A stretch of DNA of 10,465 bases from NCBI GenBank assembly GCA_029260955.1, contig JAJDCF010000067.1:1-10465 (forward strand), read 5' to 3'. Position numbers and translations under genes: made by a program. Each line of letters starts with the position of its first letter. The stretch's first letter is position 1. The DNA is from Patescibacteria group bacterium. Lineage in GTDB: Bacteria; Patescibacteriota; Gracilibacteria; UM-FILTER-43-11. The notes beneath the pieces were generated by a model that searched no databases, was not told the DNA's origin, and saw nothing but the letters and a program-made list of their open reading frames with translations. This document shows positions 1 through 4,736 of this stretch, piece by piece.

Positions 1-1
1 T

Positions 2-145
2 TCCGCCGCTCAGAATGCCGTGGTTCAAAAAATGACTGCCAACACACCTGCTACGCCGGCTGTAAAACACGATGAGGTCGGCCGCAATGAACCTTGTCCT
101 TGTGGAAGTGGTAAGAAGTATAAGAAGTGTCACGGACAAGGCTGA
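2..145 (+). CDS. secA: SecA preprotein translocase ATPase, C-terminal end (partial)
   Basis: Only the last 47 codons are inside the window, in the frame starting at base 2 and ending with TGA at 143-145. The visible tail is a low-complexity Ala/Thr/Pro/Val linker followed by the SEC-C zinc motif NEPCPCGSGKKYKKCHGQG, with the ligands in the pattern Cys-x-Cys-x8-Cys-His. In SecA this tail binds zinc and contacts SecB or the ribosome, while the missing upstream part is the ATP-driven motor that pushes unfolded proteins through SecYEG. The same motif occurs at the end of some unrelated proteins, but the linker plus a terminal CxCx8CH is the usual SecA ending. The genes immediately downstream run on the opposite strand, so this is the end of its transcription unit. 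Confidence 0.85.
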   Translation, partial: SAAQNAVVQKMTANTPATPAVKHDEVGRNEPCPCGSGKKYKKCHGQG

Positions 146-201
146 AACCTTTAAAAAAGGTTCCAGTACCTCCAAAATATCTGTCTTCGCTCGAAGATTT
201 T
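146..201 (+). terminator. possible weak terminator hairpins after secA
   Basis: Two small inverted repeats follow the secA stop. The first, at 146-162, pairs AACCTT with AAGGTT around a TAAAA loop but has no T-tract. The second, at 184-201, pairs TCTTC with GAAGA around GCTC and is followed by TTTT. Both stems are short and AT-rich, so either is only a candidate for ending the secA transcript before the oppositely oriented genes. Confidence 0.25.
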
Positions 202-305
202 CTTCGCCCAGCTTCGCAGCTTCCTTCACCGCACATGTCGCCTCAGGGTCCGCCTCGCGGGCTCGCAAAAATTTCTCGCTCAACTATCTATTTGCTGAAA
301 ACTCT
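202..305. other. gene-poor stretch between secA and the tandem units
   Basis: I see no credible gene here. The sequence is GC-richer and contains repeated TTCG-type words. One minus-strand frame stays open through this stretch into the secA end and would encode a helical, charged peptide, but it has only a TTG start, no ribosome site and no recognisable domain. It does not resemble the neighbouring duplicated units. Confidence 0.4.
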
Positions 306-311
306 TAGGTA

Positions 312-348
312 GAAGAGCCGATCGACGCGTGAGCGAGGACCGGCCTTC
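312..348 (-). terminator. conserved 3' hairpin of copy 1 (possible terminator)
   Basis: Read on the minus strand, GAAGGCCGGTC pairs with GATCGGCTCTTC, giving about 11 pairs with one bulge. Immediately after it, CTCTT and AAGAG (302-316 region) can form a second, competing short stem followed by TTTT, which would act as a weak intrinsic terminator. The equivalent stem in copy 2 has an A-U pair where this one has G-U, so pairing on the minus-strand RNA is kept. Whether it terminates transcription or protects the 3' end is not decided by the sequence. Confidence 0.5.
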
Positions 349-383
349 GAGAGAACAAGGCATCGACGCCGACGGATGTCAGC

Positions 384-400
384 GGACGCCAATGGTGTCC
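384..400 (-). other. small hairpin just after gene stop, copy 1
   Basis: About a dozen bases past the stop codon, GGACACC and GGCGTCC fold around an ATT loop with one A-C mismatch. Copy 2 has the same fold at 1227-1243 with a C-to-T change that turns a C-G pair into U-G. It is part of the conserved 3' tail; its function is unknown. Confidence 0.35.
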
Positions 401-412
401 AGGTTGTTTAAG

Positions 413-931
413 CTACTTGCAGACTGCGGCGATATAGAACGTGGCGCTCAAGGCTGTCGCATTGAACCCGAGGTTTCGACCGTCGATTTTGTCCCAATAT
501 AGCGATGGGACTGCTTTCAGTTTCATTCCTCTTGGCTTTGTGGTCGTGTAGCTCCAGATGTCACCGATGGCGACTATGTGTCGATGGCGCTGGTACTTGG
601 GGTGTTGCGCGCCAAGTGCGAGTAGGTGTTGCCACCGTGCCGGACTGCAGCCGGTATGACTGCTGACCTCGTCAAGACCATCCTTGATGCTGACAACTTT
701 CTTGTTTACTTGAAAGAACTTGAGCTTGACCTTGGCCTTGTCCGTGCATTTCCCCTTCGGGACTGTTGCACTTTTGTAGCCGGGGTGTACCCAGTCGTAC
801 TTGCCAGCCTTCAAGGCTACATTGAAGTCACAGGTCAGAGTTACCCTGACCCACGGCGCACCAGTGTGCGCTGAGGCTGTGAGACTGACGAGGACGATCG
901 CGAGTACGAACAAGCGTGATACGAGGTTCAT
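413..931 (-). CDS. exported four-cysteine protein, paralogue A (unknown function)
   Basis: A 172-aa protein with a clear signal peptide: basic start, hydrophobic residues 7-18 and an AxA-type cleavage site near residue 21. The mature part has four cysteines (34, 62, 95, 171) that all match cysteines in the adjacent paralogue, which suggests two disulfides outside the cytoplasm. Blocks shared with the paralogue are CDF..AL.AG.YDW, TVP...C, GC.PA.W..L.ALGA.HP, QR..HIVA.G.IW and DGRNLGF...AVC near the C-terminus. I know of no named domain for it. From memory it resembles a family of short secreted paralogues in Patescibacteria with a GxRPAT..EL..FG core, but I cannot verify this. GGAG lies about 11 nt before the ATG, unlike the SD-less housekeeping genes around it. 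The gene has its own promoter and a long leader. Confidence 0.8.
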   Translation of the reverse strand: MNLVSRLFVLAIVLVSLTASAHTGAPWVRVTLTCDFNVALKAGKYDWVHPGYKSATVPKGKCTDKAKVKLKFFQVNKKVVSIKDGLDEVSSHTGCSPARWQHLLALGAQHPKYQRHRHIVAIGDIWSYTTTKPRGMKLKAVPSLYWDKIDGRNLGFNATALSATFYIAAVCK

Positions 932-942
932 GACTATAAAGG

Positions 943-948
943 CTCCAG
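943..948 (-). promoter_or_regulatory. Shine-Dalgarno-like site of paralogue A
   Basis: The minus strand reads CTGGAG here, about 11 nt before the ATG. Copy 2 has the same CTGGAGC word before its own ATG, so it is conserved between copies and supports both starts. Most other genes in the window have no such site. Confidence 0.55.
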
Positions 949-1027
949 AGTTTGATGTTTAGCCGAGTGAACGACCGTGTTGTTTGCCGTAGTTAGTTAA
1001 GCCAGGGCTCCTGATTGACCGCGTGGA

Positions 1028-1075
1028 TCAACTGGAAGCCATGGCTAACAATTTGCAAGTAGTCTTAAAGATCAT
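1028..1075 (-). CDS. possible 15-codon leader ORF, copy 1
   Basis: The minus strand encodes MIFKTTCKLLAMASS and a TGA stop. GGGTGG lies about 5 nt before the ATG and could serve as a ribosome site. Copy 2 keeps the same start, length and stop with the peptide MILKTTCKSLAMASG. The base changes between the two are not biased to synonymous sites, so conservation may reflect an RNA element rather than the peptide. If translated, its position about 100 nt before the main gene suits a regulatory upstream ORF. Confidence 0.4.
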   Translation of the reverse strand: MIFKTTCKLLAMASS

Positions 1076-1112
1076 GACAGCCACCCAAAAAAAAGGGAGC
1101 AATCAAGATGGA

Positions 1113-1141
1113 ATCATATCACCTTTTTTAGTGTTTGGCAA
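1113..1141 (-). promoter_or_regulatory. sigma70-type promoter of paralogue A
   Basis: On the minus strand, -35 TTGCCA (1136-1141) and -10 TATGAT (1113-1118) are separated by exactly 17 bp. Each box matches the consensus at five of six bases. The same arrangement occurs at the corresponding place in copy 2. The predicted start of transcription is near 1106. Confidence 0.65.
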
Positions 1142-1152
1142 GTAGGTAGGTA

Positions 1153-1189
1153 GAAGAGCCGATCGACGCGTGAGCGAGGATCGGCCTTC
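1153..1189 (-). terminator. conserved 3' hairpin of copy 2 (possible terminator)
   Basis: On the minus strand GAAGGCCGATC pairs with GATCGGCTCTTC (about 11 pairs, one bulge) around a loop of roughly 14 nt. There is no T-run after it; the sequence continues with repeated CTAC units into the promoter of copy 1, so read-through from copy 2 into copy 1 is possible. Confidence 0.45.
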
Positions 1190-1226
1190 GTGAGGACAAG
1201 GGGTCGACTCCGACGGGTGTCAGAGA

Positions 1227-1243
1227 GGACGCCAATAGTGTCC
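1227..1243 (-). other. small hairpin just after gene stop, copy 2
   Basis: GGACACT and GGCGTCC fold around ATT on the minus strand, with one A-C mismatch and one U-G pair. It corresponds to the hairpin at 384-400 in copy 1. Confidence 0.35.
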
Positions 1244-1255
1244 AAATTATTTAGG

Positions 1256-1783
1256 CTACGAGCAAACGGCGAGGAAGTGCACAGTATTGTTCCAACCCAG
1301 GGCGTTGTCGAAGCCGAGGTTTCGGCCGTCGACCGTGTCGGCGTCCAGGTAGGACACCATGGTCTGGACTCTCTTCTTCAGCCGCGGATCTTTCGGGGTG
1401 TAGGTCCAAATCGAACCAAGTGCGACGATGTGCTTGTCACGCTGCATTTCTGGGTGATCGGCACCCAGGGCGAAGAGCTCGGGCCAGGTCGCAGGTCGAC
1501 AGCCGCGGTTTTTCATTTCTTCTATTGCCTCATGCAGGGCAATGACCTCTTCATTTATCTGAATGAAGCTGAGCGTGACCTTCTTCTTCTCTTTGCACTC
1601 CGCGTCGGGAACAGTAATGTCTTCGTAGGCTACATGAGTCCAGTCGTAATGACCAGCCTCTAGGGCCCTGTCGAAGTCGCAAACTAGTTTGACTTCGAGG
1701 TCCTTCGGCTCACCAGCGTGGACCGAGGAAGTGATTGTAGTGAGGACGATGGCCAGCGCGAGCAACTTGTATATGTGATGCAT
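1256..1783 (-). CDS. exported four-cysteine protein, paralogue B (unknown function)
   Basis: A 175-aa paralogue of the protein at 413-931, about 45% identical by eye. The signal peptide has a hydrophobic core at residues 7-17 and probable cleavage after VHA (residue 23). Its cysteines are at 35, 63, 95 and 174, at nearly the same places as in paralogue A. The best conserved stretches are GCRPATWPELFALGADHP, the following HIVALGSIW, and VDGRNLGF close to the C-terminus. The region between IW and DGRNLGF differs most and includes small indels. Compared with paralogue A the mature protein is more acidic (many Glu/Asp where A has Lys/His). GGAG lies 8-10 nt before the ATG. Sampled lines of the gene have about 57-60% GC, against about 42% sampled in hrcA. 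Function is unknown; a secreted binding or surface role is a guess. Confidence 0.8.
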   Translation of the reverse strand: MHHIYKLLALAIVLTTITSSVHAGEPKDLEVKLVCDFDRALEAGHYDWTHVAYEDITVPDAECKEKKKVTLSFIQINEEVIALHEAIEEMKNRGCRPATWPELFALGADHPEMQRDKHIVALGSIWTYTPKDPRLKKRVQTMVSYLDADTVDGRNLGFDNALGWNNTVHFLAVCS

Positions 1784-1945
1784 CCGATACGCTCCAGATT
1801 CTCATTATGGATTTGCATTTCAAATACTGTGGTACCAATAGCCACAGCTTTCGAGTGATCGAGTGGGATCAGCCGGAAGCCATGGCTAGTGATTTGCAAG
1901 TAGTCTTAAGGATCATGATTGCCACCCAAAATAGGGAGCAAACAG
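1784..1945 (-). promoter_or_regulatory. long conserved mRNA leader of paralogue B
   Basis: Transcription from the promoter at 1952-1980 would give a leader of about 162 nt. The promoter-proximal half is shared with copy 1. The gene-proximal half is its own and contains a hairpin, CTGTGG pairing with CCACAG around a 9-nt loop (about 1834-1854), which copy 1 lacks. Confidence 0.5.
1869..1916 (-). CDS. possible 15-codon leader ORF, copy 2
   Basis: The minus strand encodes MILKTTCKSLAMASG and a TGA stop, in register with the leader ORF of copy 1, with GGGTGG just upstream of the ATG. See the entry at 1028-1075 for why translation is uncertain. Confidence 0.4.
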   Translation of the reverse strand: MILKTTCKSLAMASG

Positions 1946-1951
1946 GATGAA

Positions 1952-1980
1952 ATACTATCATTTTTTGTCAAATTTGGCAA
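1952..1980 (-). promoter_or_regulatory. sigma70-type promoter of paralogue B
   Basis: On the minus strand, -35 TTGCCA (1975-1980) and -10 TAGTAT (1952-1957) are separated by 17 bp, in the same place as in copy 1. It lies back to back with the hrcA promoter, with about 9 bp between the two -35 boxes. Confidence 0.6.
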
Positions 1981-1989
1981 GCTATAAGT

Positions 1990-2018
1990 TTGACAGCTTA
2001 AGGCTTCTTTGCGAGAAT
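1990..2018 (+). promoter_or_regulatory. probable hrcA promoter
   Basis: A perfect -35 box TTGACA (1990-1995) is followed after 17 bp by GAGAAT (2013-2018), which matches four of six -10 bases. Transcription would start near 2025, inside the CIRCE-like operator, which is where CIRCE usually sits. This makes the ATG at 2048 the likely start of hrcA and excludes the TTG at 2009. Confidence 0.5.
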
Positions 2019-2021
2019 CAA

Positions 2022-2048
2022 TTAGCACTTACAAGTCTCAACTGCCAA
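2022..2048 (+). promoter_or_regulatory. CIRCE-like operator (HrcA binding site)
   Basis: The left arm TTAGCACTT matches the CIRCE arm TTAGCACTC at eight of nine bases. After exactly 9 bp the right arm AACTGCCAA matches GAGTGCTAA at six of nine. The arms are inverted repeats of each other at seven of nine positions. The last base is the A of the hrcA start codon. HrcA bound here would block transcription of its own gene. Confidence 0.75.
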
Positions 2049-2755
2049 TGGATTTACGGCGTCAAAAAATCTTAGAAGCTATCATTGAATCATTTATTCA
2101 GCATGCGTTACCCGTAGGATCAAAACACTTAACTGAGTCCTATAATTTTGATGTGTCTTCGGCCACTATTCGTAGCGAAATGGCCGAGCTTGAAAGAGGT
2201 GGCTATATAACTCAACCGCACACTTCTGCGGGTCGTATTCCAACAAGCCGGGCGTATCGAATGATGGTGAATCAGATGAAGGAGCAAGATAAGCTAATGA
2301 AACGAGCTCAGGAGGATATGCTGGCAATCAGAAAGCAGTACTACCTTAAAAAGACGAAGGAGAAGCTTTATGATACTGTCTCAATTCTGGCTACTGCCAC
2401 CGACAATGTCAGTTTTGCCACGCTTCCGGACAAAGGTCAGTTCTTTTATATTGGCATCAGTAATATTCTTCGAAAGCCAGAATTTATGACCCAACCCGAG
2501 AAGGCGACAAAAGTGATTGAGATACTGGAGCATGATTTGGCTAACGTTCTGGTGGATCTCGATATTACAGAAGAAGGAGCAATATATATTGGTGAAGAAA
2601 ATATTCTGCCTGAGTTTAAGAGCTGTAGTTTGCTGGCAATCCCCTACTTTCACCAAGGCTTTGATGGTGTTATGGGTATTTTGGGTTCCACCCGAATGGA
2701 CTATGCTTACAACATTGCTGCCCTTAAGGCTGCGGTCCAGTTATTAACTGAGTAA
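2048..2755 (+). CDS. hrcA: heat-inducible transcription repressor HrcA (short form)
   Basis: HrcA represses chaperone genes by binding CIRCE operators and is released on heat shock when GroEL is occupied. The first 75 residues hold the family's winged-helix domain: MDLRRQKILEAIIESFI, PVGSKHLTESY, then SSATIRSEMAELERGGYI and PHTSAGRIPTSRAYR. Residues about 80-115 are a charged helix, and the rest resembles the shortened GAF-like core. At 235 aa it is about 100 residues shorter than Bacillus-type HrcA, probably lacking the inserted dimerisation domain. The frame is open up to a TTG at 2009, but that codon lies upstream of the predicted transcription start and adds 13 residues foreign to the family, so I chose ATG 2048. 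A CIRCE-like site overlaps this start. No Shine-Dalgarno is present. No dnaK, grpE or groEL gene is in the window. Confidence 0.9.
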   Translation: MDLRRQKILEAIIESFIQHALPVGSKHLTESYNFDVSSATIRSEMAELERGGYITQPHTSAGRIPTSRAYRMMVNQMKEQDKLMKRAQEDMLAIRKQYYLKKTKEKLYDTVSILATATDNVSFATLPDKGQFFYIGISNILRKPEFMTQPEKATKVIEILEHDLANVLVDLDITEEGAIYIGEENILPEFKSCSLLAIPYFHQGFDGVMGILGSTRMDYAYNIAALKAAVQLLTE

Positions 2756-2756
2756 T

Positions 2757-3230
2757 ATGTATTTTCTTGGAATCGACCCGGGTCTATCAGAGGTCGGCTT
2801 TGGCATCATAAAAGTGACCGATAGAGACCCTGAATTTGTGGACTGTGGCATTATTAAAACCGTGCCTGCAGATTCATTCCCTGAAAGACTAACAATAATT
2901 AAAAGGGATCTTGTAGAGATTCTTGGAATGCACAAGTACTCTGCTGTGGGCATCGAGGAACTCTTTTTTGTGAAGAATGTTACCAATGGCATCAAGGTTG
3001 CTCATGCGCGTGGAGTGATCGTATCTGAAATTCATCAAAAAGGTTTGCCGATTTATGAAATGAAGCCAACTGAGATTAAAAGTAACATCTGTGGCAGTGG
3101 ACAAGCCGATAAGCGACAAGTTCAAGAGATGGTTAAACGCCTGTTGAATCTTACAACGCTTCCTAAGCCCCACGATGCGGCAGATGCACTCGGTATCGCG
3201 ATCTTGACGGCAAGGGTACATAATCGCTAG
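2757..3230 (+). CDS. ruvC: Holliday junction resolvase RuvC
   Basis: RuvC is the endonuclease that cuts four-way DNA junctions symmetrically after RuvAB branch migration. All four acidic catalytic residues are visible: Asp7 in GIDPGLSEVGFG, Glu67 in GIEELFF, and Asp140 and Asp143 in PHDAADALG. The order and spacing match E. coli RuvC (D7, E66, D138, D141). The protein is 157 aa, slightly shorter than the usual 165-175, because the basic C-terminal tail is absent. The start lies 1 bp after the hrcA stop and has no Shine-Dalgarno, so translation is probably coupled to hrcA by reinitiation. ruvA and ruvB are not in the window. Co-transcription with hrcA would make it partly heat-responsive, which is an inference. 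Confidence 0.95.
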   Translation: MYFLGIDPGLSEVGFGIIKVTDRDPEFVDCGIIKTVPADSFPERLTIIKRDLVEILGMHKYSAVGIEELFFVKNVTNGIKVAHARGVIVSEIHQKGLPIYEMKPTEIKSNICGSGQADKRQVQEMVKRLLNLTTLPKPHDAADALGIAILTARVHNR

Positions 3231-3246
3231 AATCAGCTACTGTAAT

Positions 3247-3276
3247 TTGATAGACTCAATTAGACTACAATATAAT
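3247..3276 (+). promoter_or_regulatory. promoter-like sequence abutting the TPR gene
   Basis: TTGATA (3247-3252) and a perfect TATAAT (3271-3276) are 18 bp apart in the gap between ruvC and the TPR gene. The -10 box ends only 2 bp before the ATG at 3279, so a normal transcription start (about 3283) would fall just inside the coding region. Either the TPR start is downstream, or the match is fortuitous and the gene is read from upstream. Confidence 0.4.
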
Positions 3277-3278
3277 AA

Positions 3279-4715
3279 ATGCGCAAATTCCTCGCCATCA
3301 TTTCTGCTATTCTTCTAGCCCTTCTTATTATGGGCGGTGTTTTGGCATGGCAAGGCACTGAACTTACCAGGGATGGAATTTTTAGCTTGTTCGAAAAGGT
3401 TGAGGATACTAAGCCTCAATTGCCACAGCCAAAGGAGGAACTGAATCTGAGCTACGAGGAGCGTCTTGAAAAAGGTGATTACTATTTTGAGCGCGGCTTT
3501 CTGACTTTTGCTTCCAATGAATATGTTCGTGCGGCAAATCTGGAGCCAAGTAGGATTGATCCCTATCTGGCGCTTGTTAAGACTCACTTTGAACTTCGGA
3601 ATTACAAAAAGGCCCTATCTAATGCAGAAATAGTACTAAGTATTAATCCAAACCACCTACCGACTCGCTTTGACGTAGTTCGTATATACATAAAGCTCAG
3701 TGATTTTGATACGGCAAAGAATCTTTTGGACGCTTATCCACCAACAGCTGTTCCTGATGCGCGCGTCCTTTATTATCAGGGGCTTTTAGCAGCTCTTTTT
3801 CATAATCATGATGTGGCCCAGAAGAATCTGAAACAGGCTCAGGTCGCTTCCACGGACTTGGAGCTGAGTTCTCATATAAGCATTGTACTAGAATCTTATC
3901 AGGAATTCAGCTTTACCCAGGCGGCAGAAGACCTTTACCTGTCTGAGCTCTTGGCCCGCAGCTTTAATAAGGTGACTGAATACGAAATGGCCATTCATCT
4001 TTTAAAAACTGTGCTCAGAGAACGCGGAGATCTTCGTGATGGATGGATACTGCTTGGCTTTGCCTACCTGAACCTAGAAAAGTACCAGTTTGCTCTCACA
4101 GGCTTCGAAAAGGCTTATAGCTTGGATTCTGAGTGGCCTACCACGCAGTACTTCTTAGGTGTGACACATAAGGAACTAGAGCGCTTTGATGAGTCAATCA
4201 CCTACTTCAATTTGGCTCTTTCTAATGATTTTGAGCCGATGCTGGTCATATACAGGCATCTGGCGGATCTTTATTTTGAGACCCAGGATTATGAAAAGTC
4301 TGCCAAGGCTTACGAAGAGGTACTGGAGGTAAGCAAAGATGATATTAACTCCTTCATTCGCCCTGTCTGGCTTTATTTGGACTTTATCAAGGAGCCGCAG
4401 AAGGCTTTGAAAGTTGCCGAGGCAGCTGTAATGACCTTCCCCGAATCAGCCATGAGCTTCAACCTGCTTGGCTGGAGTTACGCGGGTCTTAAAGATGATG
4501 ACAAAGCTGAGAGAAATTTATTGAAGGCTATTGAACTTGAGCCTAGCTTAGCCGCAGCTCATTACAACCTAGCCAACCTTTATAGTAGCCAGAACCGCAA
4601 TCAAATGGCCCTGGACGCCTTCCAAAAGGCCTACGATCTGGATGCTAACGGTTCTATTGGCAATATGGCTGCTAAAGCATACAATGAATTACTAAGTGAA
4701 ACACTTACGGAATAA
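3279..4715 (+). CDS. membrane-anchored tetratricopeptide repeat protein
   Basis: A 478-aa protein with an N-terminal signal anchor (hydrophobic residues 4-24, no clear cleavage site), a Pro/Gln/Glu-rich linker to about residue 57, and then TPR-type helical pairs to the C-terminus. Typical repeat signatures are visible, for example GWILLGFAYLNLEKYQFAL, LAAAHYNLANLYSSQNRN and YFLGVTHKELERFDESITYF, each ending near an acidic-Pro boundary such as LEPS or SINPN. I count roughly ten repeats, some degenerate. TPR arrays are protein-binding scaffolds, so this is likely an extracytoplasmic adaptor held at the membrane. The partner is unknown; the next gene, a two-TM membrane protein 21 bp downstream, is a candidate. 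No enzymatic motif is seen. An alternative start at Met18 would remove most of the anchor and is less likely. Confidence 0.8.
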   Translation: MRKFLAIISAILLALLIMGGVLAWQGTELTRDGIFSLFEKVEDTKPQLPQPKEELNLSYEERLEKGDYYFERGFLTFASNEYVRAANLEPSRIDPYLALVKTHFELRNYKKALSNAEIVLSINPNHLPTRFDVVRIYIKLSDFDTAKNLLDAYPPTAVPDARVLYYQGLLAALFHNHDVAQKNLKQAQVASTDLELSSHISIVLESYQEFSFTQAAEDLYLSELLARSFNKVTEYEMAIHLLKTVLRERGDLRDGWILLGFAYLNLEKYQFALTGFEKAYSLDSEWPTTQYFLGVTHKELERFDESITYFNLALSNDFEPMLVIYRHLADLYFETQDYEKSAKAYEEVLEVSKDDINSFIRPVWLYLDFIKEPQKALKVAEAAVMTFPESAMSFNLLGWSYAGLKDDDKAERNLLKAIELEPSLAAAHYNLANLYSSQNRNQMALDAFQKAYDLDANGSIGNMAAKAYNELLSETLTE

Positions 4716-4736
4716 AGTCCTCTGAAATCCCTCAAT

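Larger units (their letters stand above)
932..1106 (-). promoter_or_regulatory. long conserved mRNA leader of paralogue A
   Basis: Transcription from the promoter at 1113-1141 would start near 1106 and give a leader of about 175 nt. Its promoter-proximal half (about 1028-1104) is nearly identical to the leader of copy 2, with only about eight substitutions and one A-run indel in 75 bp. The half next to the gene (932-1027) is poorly conserved apart from the ribosome site. The gene-free stretch 932-1255 thus holds this leader, the promoter of copy 1 and the 3' tail of copy 2. Confidence 0.55.
306..1142 (-). repeat. tandem gene unit, copy 1
   Basis: This is the first of two head-to-tail units of about 836 bp. 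In minus-strand order it has a promoter (1113-1141), a conserved leader with a 15-codon ORF, the 172-aa exported-protein gene and a 3' tail with hairpins. The tail (306-412) and leader (about 1028-1104) match copy 2 at close to nine bases in ten by eye, at a constant offset of 839-841 bp. The coding part is much more diverged. The unit begins at TAGGTAGAAGAG and ends at TTTGGCAAG, as copy 2 does. Confidence 0.85.
1147..1981 (-). repeat. tandem gene unit, copy 2
   Basis: This is the second copy of the duplicated unit, with the same order of parts: promoter at 1952-1980, leader with a 15-codon ORF, 175-aa exported-protein gene, and 3' tail with hairpins up to 1147. Only about 4 bp separate it from copy 1. 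No transposase, integrase or terminal inverted repeat is visible, so the duplication looks like a tandem expansion rather than an insertion sequence. Confidence 0.85.

Noticed and set aside
626..874. Plus-strand ORF of 82 codons opposite paralogue A
   Set aside because: It is antisense to a gene with a signal peptide and a clear paralogue, and has no domain or ribosome site. It is a shadow frame.
993..1145. Plus-strand small ORF through the conserved leader
   Set aside because: The corresponding frame in copy 2 ends early after an indel, so the plus-strand reading is not conserved, unlike the minus-strand 15-codon ORF.
1190..1663. Plus-strand ORF of 157 codons opposite paralogue B
   Set aside because: It is long because of the GC-rich antisense frame, but it has no counterpart opposite paralogue A, where the frame is broken. 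A real gene would be expected in both copies.
306..1981. CRISPR array or insertion sequence as an explanation of the repeats
   Set aside because: There are only two copies of about 836 bp, each with a gene, no short regular repeats, no transposase and no terminal inverted repeats.
2009..2047. TTG start 13 codons upstream for hrcA
   Set aside because: It lies between the -35 and -10 boxes of the predicted promoter and upstream of the CIRCE-like site. The added residues do not resemble HrcA N-termini.
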